Notes: generated by a model from the letters alone, not told the origin. A stretch of DNA of 64,000 bases from Rhodopseudomonas palustris (GCF_003031265.1 NZ_CP019966.1:5176501-5240500); one strand, 5' to 3'; counted from the stretch's first letter, positions 36,926 through 46,079 are shown. Made by a program: numbers and translations.

Positions 36926-36985
36926 TTTCTTGACTCACCTCCCTGGCCGCCTCAAACAGACGGCCAAAGCCCCGAGGGAGATGTC

Positions 36986-37792
36986 ATGTTCAAGGATCTG
37001 TTTTCGCTGCAAGGCCGCGTCGCTCTGGTGACCGGCGGCTCGCGCGGCATCGGCAAGATGATCGCGGCCGGCTTTCTCGCCTACGGCGCGACGCGCGTTT
37101 ACATCACCGCGCGCAAGGCCGCAGCGTGTCAGGCCACCGCCGATGAACTCACCGAAATGTATCCCGGCGAGTGCGTTGCTCTGCCGATCGACATCTCGAC
37201 CATGGCGGGCATCGACATGCTGGCCGCCGAGATCAAGCGCCGCGAGAGCTCGCTCGACATTCTGGTCAACAACGCCGGCGCCGCCTGGGCCGCCGACTTC
37301 GACGAATTCCCGGAGAGCGGCTGGGACAAGGTGATGGACCTCAACGTCAAGACGCCGTTCTTCCTGACCAAGGCGCTGGCGCCGCTGCTGCGCGCCGCCG
37401 CAAGCGCCGAACAGCCCGGCAAGGTGATCAACATCGCCTCGATCGACGGCATCTTCGTCAATCCGCTCGAGACCTATCCCTACGCGGCGTCGAAGGCCGG
37501 CCTGATCCACCTCACCCGCCGGCTGGCGGTGCGGCTGATCAAGGACCACATCGTTGTCACTGCGATCGCGCCGGGTCCGTTCGCCTCCGACATGAACAAA
37601 GCGGCGCGCGACGAGTCCGATGCAGTCGCCAAGCGCGTCCCGGCGGGCCGGATCGGCACCGACGAGGACATGGCCGGCACCGCCGTGTTCCTCGCCTCCC
37701 GCGCCGGCGACTACGTGGTCGGCTCGACCGTGACGGTCGACGGCGGCGTCGCCTTCGCCAACCCGGGCATCAAGGGCGACGGCTGGGCGTAA
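36986..37792 (+). CDS. Short-chain dehydrogenase/reductase
   Basis: 268 residues, classical SDR. Cofactor motif TGGSRGIG (residues 16-23), NNAG, catalytic Ser in NIASIDG and the YAASK Tyr-Lys pair. The Arg in ITARK after beta2 suggests NADPH preference. Similar to 3-ketoacyl reductases and the RhlG type. GGGAGATGTC precedes the ATG. It follows the deacetylase by 60 bp on the same strand. Substrate unknown. Confidence 0.88.
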   Translation: MFKDLFSLQGRVALVTGGSRGIGKMIAAGFLAYGATRVYITARKAAACQATADELTEMYPGECVALPIDISTMAGIDMLAAEIKRRESSLDILVNNAGAAWAADFDEFPESGWDKVMDLNVKTPFFLTKALAPLLRAAASAEQPGKVINIASIDGIFVNPLETYPYAASKAGLIHLTRRLAVRLIKDHIVVTAIAPGPFASDMNKAARDESDAVAKRVPAGRIGTDEDMAGTAVFLASRAGDYVVGSTVTVDGGVAFANPGIKGDGWA

Positions 37793-37935
37793 CGCCACCG
37801 CGCTTCGGTCTCCCGCTCGAAGCGCGAGAGCCCACCTGTCCGGTCAAAAGTACTCCACCGCGACGCCCGCGCCCGAAAGCGCGCGGGCTGCGGTTTTGCG
37901 TCCCACCTGACGAAATTTGCCTTGAATTATAATGC

Positions 37936-37956
37936 ATCGAACGGCATCCGTTCGAT
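37936..37956. promoter_or_regulatory. Perfect dyad, candidate operator of the BzdR-like regulator
   Basis: ATCGAACGG (37936-37944), spacer CAT, CCGTTCGAT (37948-37956): a perfect 9-bp inverted repeat, 56 bp before the regulator ATG. A wider pair ATAATGC (37929-37935) / GCATTAT (37975-37981) surrounds it. Confidence 0.55.
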
Positions 37957-38011
37957 TGCTGGCGTTTTCGGCCGGCATTATCATTCTCCAAACAGATGTG
38001 AACGGACCGAG

Positions 38012-38926
38012 ATGGCCGAGCCAGACGATACCGACGCGAGCTTTCTGCTCGACCTCGGCCGCCATGTCCGCACCATGCGCGGGCGGCGCGGCATGTCGCG
38101 CAAGGTGCTGGCCAAGGTCTCCGGCATCTCGGAGCGCTACATCGCCCAGCTCGAAAGCGGCAAAGGCAACGTGTCGATCATGCTGCTGCGCCGGATTTCC
38201 GAAGCGCTGGCGACGCCGCTCGAAGATTTGCTGCCGTCCAACGAGTCGTCGGCAGACTGGCCGGTGATCCGCGATCTGGTGCGGCGCGCAACCCCGGTGC
38301 AGATCGCGCATGCCAAGGACGTGTTGTCCGGCCTCGGCCGGTTCGGCGGCCTGGAGCGGGAGGCGACCTTCCACGGCATCGCGCTGATCGGCCTGCGCGG
38401 CGCCGGCAAGTCGACCCTCGGCAAGATGCTGGCCGACAGCATCGGCTGGAGTTTCGTCGAACTGAACCGCGAGATCGAACGCCAGAACGGCCTGTCGGTA
38501 TCCGAGATCATCGCCCTGTACGGCCAGGAAGGTTTCCGCCGGATGGAGCAGACCGCGCTGTCGCGGCTGCTCGCCCGCCAGGAGCCGATCGTGCTGGCGA
38601 CCGGCGGCGGCATCGTTTCCGAGCCGATCACCTTCGATCAGATCCTGACCTCGTTCTATACGATCTGGCTGAAGGCCGAGCCGGAGGAGCACATGGCGCG
38701 GGTGCGGGGCCAGGGCGACCTGCGGCCGATGGCCGACGACCGCGCCGCGATGCAGGAGCTGCGCACCATTCTGCAGAGCCGTGAGCCGCTGTACGCCCGC
38801 GCCGCCGGCGTGCTCGACACCGCCGGGCTGTCGGTCGAAGCCGCAGCGCAGAAGCTGGTCGCGATGGTGTCTCCGGTGTTGAGCCGCGATGCCGGCGCGT
38901 TCGGCTTGCGCCAGGCTGCGCCGTAA
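38012..38926 (+). CDS. BzdR/BoxR-type regulator: XRE HTH fused to a shikimate-kinase-like domain
   Basis: 304 residues. Residues 13-75 form an XRE/cro HTH (RHVRTMRGRRGMSRKVLAKVSGISERYIAQLESGKGNVSIMLLRRI). Residues 118-290 form a shikimate-kinase-like domain with intact Walker A GLRGAGKST (Lys133), ATGGGIV and a lid RGQGDLRPMADD...REPLYA. The shikimate-binding Asp of true kinases (xDxDxxIE) is replaced (FVELNREIERQNG), so it is probably a ligand sensor, not an enzyme. This layout is that of BzdR/BoxR, which repress benzoate genes and respond to benzoyl-CoA. No aromatic-degradation operon is adjacent in the window. Confidence 0.85.
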   Translation: MAEPDDTDASFLLDLGRHVRTMRGRRGMSRKVLAKVSGISERYIAQLESGKGNVSIMLLRRISEALATPLEDLLPSNESSADWPVIRDLVRRATPVQIAHAKDVLSGLGRFGGLEREATFHGIALIGLRGAGKSTLGKMLADSIGWSFVELNREIERQNGLSVSEIIALYGQEGFRRMEQTALSRLLARQEPIVLATGGGIVSEPITFDQILTSFYTIWLKAEPEEHMARVRGQGDLRPMADDRAAMQELRTILQSREPLYARAAGVLDTAGLSVEAAAQKLVAMVSPVLSRDAGAFGLRQAAP

Positions 38927-38932
38927 CCGCCG

Positions 38933-40261
38933 CTACGGCTTGGTGCGTTCGAACTGCCGCAGCAGCTTGTTGCCGCGATCGACCGCCGCATCCATCGCGT
39001 CCTTCGCAGATTTTTCGCCGCGCACCGCATGCTCGATCTCGTCTTCGATCGCGGCCCGCACCAGCACGAACGAACCGAGCCGCAACCCGCGCGAATTCTC
39101 GGTCGGCGGCTTCAGCGTGATCTGCTCGATCGAGATCGCGGTGCCGGGATTGCGGTCGTAGAAGCCCTGCGCACGGGTGAGGTCGTAGGCCGCCTTGGTG
39201 ATCGGCAAATAGCCGGTGTGCTGATGCCAGGCCGCCTGAACTTCCGGCTTCGACAGGTAAGCGAAGAACTTGGCGGCGCCCTTGTATTCGCCCGCCGTAC
39301 GGCCCCGCAGTACCCATAGCGTGGCCCCGCCGATGATGGTGTTCTGCGGCGCTCCGGCGATGTCCGGCCAATACGGCAGCCGGCCGTAACCGACGTCGAA
39401 CTTGGCATTGGCCAGGATGTCGGCCCGCGTTGCCGACGAGCCGATGAAGATGCCGCAGTCGCCCTGCTGGAAGCGCGGTTCGGCCGCGGTGGCGCGGCCG
39501 CTATAGTCGAAGATCTTGGTCTTCTGCCAATCGGCAAGCTGCGCGATATGGCGAATCACCGACGGATTGTTGAACACCAATTCGGCATCGAGCCCGCCCA
39601 GCCCGTTCGACCGCGTCGCCAACGGCAGGTCGTGATAGGCGGAGAAATTCTCGATGTGCACCCAGGACGGCCACGAGGTGGTGAAGCCGCAGGTCGCGCC
39701 GGCGTCGATCAGACGCTTCGCCATCGTGCCGACGTCCGGCCAGGTGGCCGGCGGCGCCTCGGGGTCGAGCCCGGCGCGCCGAAACAGCGTCTTGTTGTAG
39801 TACAGGATCGGCGTCGACGCGTTGAACGGGAACGACAGCATGTTGCCGTCGAGATCGGTGTAGTACCCGGTGACGGCTGGCAGATAATCGGCCGGCGAGA
39901 ACACTTCGCTCTCGTCGCGCATCAGCTCGTACACCGGATAGACCGCGCCCTTGGCCGCCATCATGGTGGCGGTGGCGATCTCGTTGACCTGCACGATCGT
40001 CGGCTGGCTGGAGGAGCGGAACGCGAAGATCGCCGCAGTCACCGTCTGGGTGTAGTTGCCCTTGTAGGTCGGGACCACGCGGTAATCGGATTGCGACGCA
40101 TTGAAATCCGCCGCCAGCTTCTCGAGCTGTCGGCCGAGCTCGCCGGACATTGCATGCCACCAGGCGATTTCGGTAGCGGCGCCGGCGGGGGCGATACCGG
40201 CGGTGGCGCAAACCAGCAAGGTGGCGGCGATTTGCGCGAGTCTTCCCAAAATTCCGGCCAT
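38933..40261 (-). CDS. ugpB: UgpB-like ABC transporter substrate-binding protein (orphan)
   Basis: 442 residues, family 1 extracellular solute-binding protein with signal peptide (1-28, cleavage ...PAGA/ATEIAWWHAMSG). IAWWHAMSGELG, YKGNYTQTVTAAIFAFRSSSQPTIVQVNEIATATMMAAKGAVYPVYELM and LPYWPDIAGAPQNTIIGGATLWVL follow glycerol-3-phosphate-binding UgpB closely. No ugpA/E/C permease or ATPase genes are next to it. Instead it is divergent (173 bp) from a three-gene histidine-kinase operon, so it may deliver its ligand to a sensor as well as, or instead of, a transporter (inference). Confidence 0.87.
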   Translation of the reverse strand: MAGILGRLAQIAATLLVCATAGIAPAGAATEIAWWHAMSGELGRQLEKLAADFNASQSDYRVVPTYKGNYTQTVTAAIFAFRSSSQPTIVQVNEIATATMMAAKGAVYPVYELMRDESEVFSPADYLPAVTGYYTDLDGNMLSFPFNASTPILYYNKTLFRRAGLDPEAPPATWPDVGTMAKRLIDAGATCGFTTSWPSWVHIENFSAYHDLPLATRSNGLGGLDAELVFNNPSVIRHIAQLADWQKTKIFDYSGRATAAEPRFQQGDCGIFIGSSATRADILANAKFDVGYGRLPYWPDIAGAPQNTIIGGATLWVLRGRTAGEYKGAAKFFAYLSKPEVQAAWHQHTGYLPITKAAYDLTRAQGFYDRNPGTAISIEQITLKPPTENSRGLRLGSFVLVRAAIEDEIEHAVRGEKSAKDAMDAAVDRGNKLLRQFERTKP

Positions 40262-40434
40262 CGCCTGATGCGCTCACTCCCGATAGCCATCGCCCAGGCT
40301 GATCTGCTAGCTTGGTCGGACTTCTCCGGTCCCTGCGACCGGCACCAACTGTATGGGATTGAACTTGCCGCTGTCCAGCCGAGCCGAGGTCCCTGACGGC
40401 AACACTGTGCGCGCCGCTGCAGAGGTCGACTGAG

Positions 40435-42516
40435 TTGGATCCGGTCGCCCCGCAGCCCGCTGATACTGAGCCGCGGCCGGACCGGCGCGGCCGCACCGGC
40501 CTCGTCGGCCTGGTGCGCGCGGTGCCGATCCGCTGGCGCATCCTGTCGATCGCCGCGCTGAACTCGCTCGTCGTGCTGGTGCTGGTGAGCCTCATCTGGA
40601 GCGGCACGCGGGTGCTGCGCACCGCCTGGGACGATGTCCGCCAGGTGCGGGAGTCCGACAAGATCCTGGCGCTATTGGAAAGCGAGACCGGGCGGCTGCA
40701 GAACCTGATCCATCGCTACATCAATCAGCCGAGCCCCGATCTGTTCGCCGAGATCCTGCTGCTGCGCGAAGCGGTGCTGGGCACGCTGACCAACCGCGCC
40801 TCCACCGATCCGATGCTGTCGGGCTCGGTCGAAGAGCTGGAGCGCGCCACCGAACGCTTCCTCGGCGGCTTCGGCGACCTGCGGGCGCTGCAGACCACCA
40901 TCAAGTCCACCTACGAGAACCAGGTGCAGGCGCCGGCCCGCGATATCGCGGCGCTGTTTGCGGTGATCGGCGGCGCCACCGGTCAGCGCGACGCGCTGAT
41001 CCTGCCGCCGCTCGGCCGCGCCCGCGAGGCCTTCACTGCGATGCTGGTGGCGGCCAACTCCTACTATCTGTCGCTGTCGCAGCAGGCTGCCGAAGAGGCC
41101 CAGCAGAACACCGAGACCATCGAGCGGACGATTCCGGTGATGAGCAATCTCGCCGACAACGATCTGCAGAAGATGGCGCTGGAAAAGCTGAAGCTGCGCA
41201 CCGCGGCGCTGCGCGACGGTCTGCAGGAATTGACCGACCAGCTCGCCAAGCGCAGCGATCTCTTACGCAACTCGATCGACGCCAGTCAGGCCGCCACCAT
41301 CGCGGCAATCGACGCGCTGTCGGTGAAGATGCGCCAGCGCGAGCAGAAAGCGCAGGAGACGTTCGACCGCACCCTCACCGGCATTTCGCGCAAAGTTCTG
41401 TCGATCGCGCTGATCTTCCTCGGTGTCATTATGACAGCCGGCATCATCATCGCACTCAGCATCCGCCTGCCGCTGCAGCAGATCCTCTCGGCGATGCACG
41501 CCATTACCTCGGGCAATTACGACCGCCGGGTTGCCGGCACCGAGGCCAAGGACGAGATCGGCGCGATGGCGCGCGCGGTCGAGGTGTTCCGCGAGAACGC
41601 GATCGACAAACGCAAGGCTCAGGACGATCTTCGCGAGTCGAAAGAAAAAGCCGAGAGCGCGCTGCTCGAATTGAAAACCGCGCAGCAGAATTTGATCGAC
41701 GCCGAACGGCTCGCGGCGCTCGGCAGCCTGGTGGCCGGCGTCGCCCACGAGGTCAACAATCCGATCGGCATCAGCCTGACGGTGGCGTCGAGCTTCACCC
41801 GACGGGCGACCACCTTCGAGGCCGAGCTGAAAGGCGATACGCCGCTGCGGCGCTCGCAGCTTGACGAATTCGTCCGCAGTACGCGCGACGCCGCCCAGCA
41901 GCTCGTCGGCAATCTGCAGCGCGCCGCCGAGCTGATCCAGTCGTTCAAGCAGGTGGCGGTCGACCGGTCCCACGCCGAACGCCGGCAATTCAACCTGCAC
42001 GAGGCGACCGATCAGATCGTCGCCAGTCTGAAGCCGGTGCTGAAGCGGGCACCGATCCGGCTCGACATCGACGTGCCGGAAAGCCTGGTGATCGATGGTT
42101 ACCCGGGTGCCTACGGGCAGATCCTGACCAACCTGTTTCTGAACGCCGCCAACCACGCCTTCACCGACGGGCGCTCTGGCACGATCACCATCACGGCGCG
42201 GCCGCGCGGCAACGATGACATCGAGATCATCTTCGCCGACGACGGCGCCGGCATGACACCGGACGTGCAGCGCCAGGCCTTCGACCCGTTCTTCACCACT
42301 CGCCGCAACGAGGGCGGCACCGGGCTCGGCCTGCACATCGTTTACAATCTGGTGACCCAGCAGCTCGGCGGCCGGATGATGCTGGAATCAAGACTAGGAC
42401 AAGGCACGACTTTTCGCATTATCATGCCGAAAACCGCCACTGGCGGAGCGGCATCCGCTGCCCCGCCCATCGACGGAAACCTGCAATGGCCGACCAGGAC
42501 GATATCCTCGAGCTGA
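40435..42516 (+). CDS. Transmembrane sensor histidine kinase
   Basis: 693 residues. TM1 about 36-58, a 260-residue helical periplasmic domain (60-320), TM2 321-345, HAMP (345-400), coiled coil, HisKA with His438 (LAALGSLVAGVAHEVNNPIGISLTV) and HATPase (ILTNLFLNAANHAFTDG, DDGAGM, FDPFFTTRRNEGGTGLGLHIV). The long helical sensor resembles the TorS-type domain that reads a periplasmic binding protein. The start is TTG with AGAGG nine bases upstream. The next gene starts 31 bp inside its 3' end. Divergent from the UgpB-like gene, suggesting that protein as input partner (inference). Confidence 0.88.
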   Translation: MDPVAPQPADTEPRPDRRGRTGLVGLVRAVPIRWRILSIAALNSLVVLVLVSLIWSGTRVLRTAWDDVRQVRESDKILALLESETGRLQNLIHRYINQPSPDLFAEILLLREAVLGTLTNRASTDPMLSGSVEELERATERFLGGFGDLRALQTTIKSTYENQVQAPARDIAALFAVIGGATGQRDALILPPLGRAREAFTAMLVAANSYYLSLSQQAAEEAQQNTETIERTIPVMSNLADNDLQKMALEKLKLRTAALRDGLQELTDQLAKRSDLLRNSIDASQAATIAAIDALSVKMRQREQKAQETFDRTLTGISRKVLSIALIFLGVIMTAGIIIALSIRLPLQQILSAMHAITSGNYDRRVAGTEAKDEIGAMARAVEVFRENAIDKRKAQDDLRESKEKAESALLELKTAQQNLIDAERLAALGSLVAGVAHEVNNPIGISLTVASSFTRRATTFEAELKGDTPLRRSQLDEFVRSTRDAAQQLVGNLQRAAELIQSFKQVAVDRSHAERRQFNLHEATDQIVASLKPVLKRAPIRLDIDVPESLVIDGYPGAYGQILTNLFLNAANHAFTDGRSGTITITARPRGNDDIEIIFADDGAGMTPDVQRQAFDPFFTTRRNEGGTGLGLHIVYNLVTQQLGGRMMLESRLGQGTTFRIIMPKTATGGAASAAPPIDGNLQWPTRTISSS

Positions 42517-44225
42517 TCGAAGACGCCGATTCGACGCCGGAGGTATCGGGCGCACGGAAATGGAAGATCGCGGTGATCGACGACGACACCGCGGTTCACG
42601 ACGGCACCCGCTTTGCGCTGAGCGACTACAGCCTCAACAACCAGGGGCTCGAGATCCTGTCGGCCTATTCGGGCGCCGAAGGCCGCGAGCTGATGCGCGC
42701 CAACCCCGACATCGCCGCGGTGCTGCTCGACGTCATCATGGAGACCGATGCGGCCGGCCTCGATTTGGTGGAGTTCATCCGCAACGACCTGAAGAACGAG
42801 ACCGTCCGCATCATCCTGCGCACCGGGCAGCCCGGTCAGGCGCCGGAGCGCCGCGTCATCGTCGACTACGACATCAACGACTACAAGGCCAAGACCGAGC
42901 TCACCGCCGACAAGCTGTTCACCTCGCTGACCGCGGCGCTGCGCAGCTATCAGCAGCTCGAGCGGATGGTGCAGACCCGGCGCGGCCTGGAAATCATCAT
43001 CGACGCCGCCTCGACGCTGTACGACTTCAAGTCGATGCAGCGGCTCGCCGAGGGGGTGCTGACCCAGCTCGCCTCGCTGCTCAATGTCGATTGCGCCGGT
43101 ATCCTAGTCTTACGCGACGCCGGCGACGAACTGGCGGTGCTGGCAGGCTCGGGCTGCTACAGCCGCTTCATCGGCCCCACCGGGCACAGCAATTCGCTCG
43201 ACCCCGACCTGCGTCAGATGGTCGAGGAGGCGTTCCGGCGCCGCAAGCACGAATTCGCCGACCATCGCACCGTGCTCTATATCCGCACCGGCAGCGGCCG
43301 CGAAGTGGTGGTGCTGCTGCAGGCCGAGCGCGAACTGTCGGACACCGACCGTTCGCTGGTCGAGATCTTCGGCAGCCGGCTGTCGATCGCGTTCGACAAC
43401 GTCATCCTGTATCGGCAGCTGCACGAGGCCAACACCCAGCTCGAAGAGCGGGTGGCCCAGCGCACCCGGGCGCTGACCCAGGCCAATCGCCGGCTGTCGA
43501 CGCAGTGGCTGCGGCTGCAGCGCGCCAATGCGTTCAAGAACGAGATCCTCGGCACCGTCGCGCACGACCTGAAGAACCCGCTCGGCGTCATCCTCGGCCG
43601 TACCGAAATGCTGACCGAGCTGATCGGCGCCGAATCCTCCAAGGACCACGTCATCGCCCAGGTCGATCATATCCGCGACGCCACACGGCGGCTGACGCTG
43701 ATGGTCGATCATTTGATCTCCGACGCGATGGCGGACGCGTTCGACATCTCGATCCGGCGCGAGGCTGTCGACATCGCCGCACTGGTCGGCGAGGTCGCCG
43801 AGGCCAACCGGCCGATGGCGCAGAACAAGCAGCAGGTGATCTCAGTGTCGACGCCGGAGGCCTGCGCGACGATGTGCGATTCCGATCGGATGCGCGAGGC
43901 GATCGACAATCTGGTCAGCAACGCCATCAAATACAGCCCGATCGGCGGCAACATCGCCCTGCAGGTCGACGGTGATGGCGACAGCACCATGATCCGCGTC
44001 ACCGACGAGGGCGCAGGATTGTCGCCGGAAGATCTGAGCCGGCTGTTCGGGCGTTTCCAGCGGCTGTCCGCCAAGCCGACGGCGGGCGAAAGCTCGACCG
44101 GCCTTGGGCTGTCGATCGTCAAGAAGATCGTCGACATGCATGGCGGCGAGATCATCGCCGAGAGCCCCGGCCCCGGTCAGGGCGCGACCTTCACCATCAT
44201 TCTGCCCGCAGCATCGGTGTCATGA
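42486..44225 (+). CDS. Cytoplasmic hybrid REC-DUF3369-histidine kinase
   Basis: 579 residues, no membrane segment. N-terminal receiver (26-150) with IDDD and phospho-acceptor Asp82 (AVLLDVIMETDAAG); a DUF3369/GAF-like module (about 165-310); a coiled coil (LHEANTQLEERVAQRTRALTQANRRL); HisKA with His360 (ILGTVAHDLKNPLGVIL); and HATPase (AIDNLVSNAIKYSPIGG, DEGAGLS, TGLGLSIVKKIVDMHGG). The receiver at the N-terminus can take a phosphate from the upstream kinase, and the kinase half can pass it on. The start overlaps the upstream gene and the stop overlaps the next start (ATGA). Confidence 0.9.
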   Translation: MADQDDILELIEDADSTPEVSGARKWKIAVIDDDTAVHDGTRFALSDYSLNNQGLEILSAYSGAEGRELMRANPDIAAVLLDVIMETDAAGLDLVEFIRNDLKNETVRIILRTGQPGQAPERRVIVDYDINDYKAKTELTADKLFTSLTAALRSYQQLERMVQTRRGLEIIIDAASTLYDFKSMQRLAEGVLTQLASLLNVDCAGILVLRDAGDELAVLAGSGCYSRFIGPTGHSNSLDPDLRQMVEEAFRRRKHEFADHRTVLYIRTGSGREVVVLLQAERELSDTDRSLVEIFGSRLSIAFDNVILYRQLHEANTQLEERVAQRTRALTQANRRLSTQWLRLQRANAFKNEILGTVAHDLKNPLGVILGRTEMLTELIGAESSKDHVIAQVDHIRDATRRLTLMVDHLISDAMADAFDISIRREAVDIAALVGEVAEANRPMAQNKQQVISVSTPEACATMCDSDRMREAIDNLVSNAIKYSPIGGNIALQVDGDGDSTMIRVTDEGAGLSPEDLSRLFGRFQRLSAKPTAGESSTGLGLSIVKKIVDMHGGEIIAESPGPGQGATFTIILPAASVS

Positions 44226-44962
44226 GCCAGAACCCGCACATCATCGTCGTCGACGACGAAGCCCCGGCCCGCGAGATGGTCGGCGACTATCTCAAGATGC
44301 ACGGCTTCGCCGTCACGCTGTGCGATGGCGGCAAGAGCCTGCGTGCCGAGATCGCCACCAAGCTGCCGGACCTGGTGGTGCTGGACCTCAACATGCCGGA
44401 AGAGGACGGGCTGTCGATCATCCGCGACCTCAAGGCCAAGTCCAACGTTCCGGTGATCATGCTGACCGCGACCGCAAGCCCGATCGACCGGGTGGTCGGC
44501 CTCGAACTCGGCGCCGACGATTACATCGCCAAGCCCTGCGAGCTGCGCGAATTGATGGCCCGCATCCGGTCGGTGCTGCGCCGCGCGGCGCCGCCGAAGC
44601 CCGCCGCCGCAGAGCCAGCGAGCGCCGCCAAGGCCGACAGCGCCCAGCTGGTGCGGTTCGGCACCAAATGGCTCGATCTCGAAGCCCAGGCGCTGCGCGA
44701 CGATGACGGCAACGAGCATCCGCTGACGGCATCGGAATTCGGCCTGCTGAAAGTGTTCGCCGCGAATCCGAAACGGGTGCTGTCGCGCGAGCGGCTGCTG
44801 GAGCTGGCGAATGCGCGCGACGCCGAAGCGTTCGACCGCGCGGTCGATCTCCGCATCATGCGGATCCGCCGCAAGATCGAGCCGGACCCGACAAAGCCGG
44901 CCGTAATCAGGACAATTCGCGGCGGGGGCTATTTGTTCTCGCCCGCCAGCGACCGCGCCTGA
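44222..44962 (+). CDS. OmpR-family response regulator
   Basis: 246 residues. Receiver domain with IIVVDDEA, phospho-acceptor Asp55 (LVVLDLNMPEEDG), MLTATASPIDRV and AKPCELREL. A variable Ala/Pro linker (125-142) precedes a winged helix (145-240; LTASEFGLLKVFAANPKRVLSRERLLELAN and RAVDLRIMRIRRKIE). Output regulator of the three-gene phosphorelay-like operon; its targets are not known, the divergent binding-protein gene being the obvious candidate. Confidence 0.92.
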   Translation: MSQNPHIIVVDDEAPAREMVGDYLKMHGFAVTLCDGGKSLRAEIATKLPDLVVLDLNMPEEDGLSIIRDLKAKSNVPVIMLTATASPIDRVVGLELGADDYIAKPCELRELMARIRSVLRRAAPPKPAAAEPASAAKADSAQLVRFGTKWLDLEAQALRDDDGNEHPLTASEFGLLKVFAANPKRVLSRERLLELANARDAEAFDRAVDLRIMRIRRKIEPDPTKPAVIRTIRGGGYLFSPASDRA

Positions 44963-45166
44963 GCCGGCTCACCGCCGGTATCGCTGGCTGCCGCCCCTGA
45001 TCTCCCTCGCTTTTTCGGCCGAATGTTTCGTCGCGGCTCCGGCGACGAAACACTTCCATTTCGCCACGAAACCATTTTCCCCTCCGGCGCAGACCTCCTG
45101 AAACGGTAGCTGGCTAGTAGTTCTCCCAACACGCCGCGGGGGAGCGCGGCACGAAGGGAGCTCGTC

Positions 45167-45778
45167 ATGCAGAACGTCATTGCGCTCAACGACGCCGGCC
45201 GCCTGGGCATCCTGGCCGCCAGAGCCACGAGCGATGAAATGCTGCTCGCCAGCATTGCGGGCGGTGACCGGACTGCGATGCATACTCTGTACGCCCGGCA
45301 CAATGTGCGGGTGTATCGCTTCATCCTGCGCATAGTGCGCGACGCCGCGACCGCCGAAGACCTGGTCAGCCAAGTCTTCCTCGACGTGTGGCGGACCGCC
45401 CGGCAGTTCGAAGGCCGCGCTCAGGTCTCGACCTGGCTGCTGTCGATCGCTCGGTTCAAGTCGCTGACCGCGCTGCGCCAGCGCCAGCACGAAGACATCG
45501 ACCAGGACGACGTGCTGGAGATCGCCGACGGCTCGGACTCGCCGGAGACCGCACTCGACCGCAGCCGCACCAGCGACATCCTGCGCGCCTGCATCGCCAA
45601 ACTGTCGCCGGCACATCGCGAGATCATCAATCTCGTCTACTACCATGAGAAGTCGGTCGAGGAAGTCGGACGCATCGTCGGCATTCCGCAGAGCACGGTG
45701 AAGACCCGGATGTTCTACGCCCGCAAGCAGCTTGCCGAATTGCTGAAGCGTCACGGCGTCGAAAGCCTCGCGGCCTGA
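45167..45778 (+). CDS. ECF-type RNA polymerase sigma factor
   Basis: 203 residues. Sigma-2 region (about 25-105): LYARHNVRVYRFILRIVRDAATAEDLVSQVFLDVWRTARQFEGRAQVSTWLLSIARFKSLTALR. Sigma-4 region (about 140-195): CIAKLSPAHREIINLVYYHEKSVEEVGRIVGIPQSTVKTRMFYARKQL. No sigma-3 domain, so it is an ECF factor. No anti-sigma gene is adjacent, so its control is unclear. AAGGGAG precedes the ATG. Confidence 0.92.
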   Translation: MQNVIALNDAGRLGILAARATSDEMLLASIAGGDRTAMHTLYARHNVRVYRFILRIVRDAATAEDLVSQVFLDVWRTARQFEGRAQVSTWLLSIARFKSLTALRQRQHEDIDQDDVLEIADGSDSPETALDRSRTSDILRACIAKLSPAHREIINLVYYHEKSVEEVGRIVGIPQSTVKTRMFYARKQLAELLKRHGVESLAA

Positions 45779-46047
45779 CGTCGCACGCGAGGCTGTCCGC
45801 GCCGCTTGGTCGCACGCCGGCAGTTTGGAGAGGTTCTGGTTCGCCGCCCTCGTGCCACGATGTGCTGGTCACTATAGTCAACACAGCGATGCCGGATCGT
45901 CGAACGAAACAATTGAAACGATCGACGACATCGAACGGAAAGATCAGCCTGCTAGGGTGATCTTCATCGACGCAGCGGCCACCAAACGCAGGTCGCGCGA
46001 CAGCGAATTTTCAAAGCCTCCGACACCCCATCGTAGGCCTCCAAGGG
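45779..46047. other. Intergenic region before an orphan terminator
   Basis: 269 bp after the sigma-factor stop without a recognisable gene; an open frame at 45825-46208 runs through the terminator and has no Shine-Dalgarno or family resemblance. Two CCTCC motifs (46017-46021, 46038-46042) precede the terminator. Confidence 0.4.
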
Positions 46048-46079
46048 ACCCGGACGAGATGCCCCCTCGTCCGGGTTTT
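45980..46079 (+). ncRNA. Candidate small RNA with terminator
   Basis: The terminator at 46048-46079 has no gene closer than 269 bp upstream. The stretch before it carries two CCTCC segments that could pair with Shine-Dalgarno sequences, a common feature of alphaproteobacterial trans-acting sRNAs. The 5' end and promoter are not resolved. It could equally be a late terminator of the sigma-factor transcript. Confidence 0.3.
46048..46079 (+). terminator. Rho-independent terminator, no adjacent CDS
   Basis: ACCCGGACGAG (46048-46058), 7-nt loop, CTCGTCCGGGT (46066-46076), then TTTT. Perfect 11-bp stem. Confidence 0.85.
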
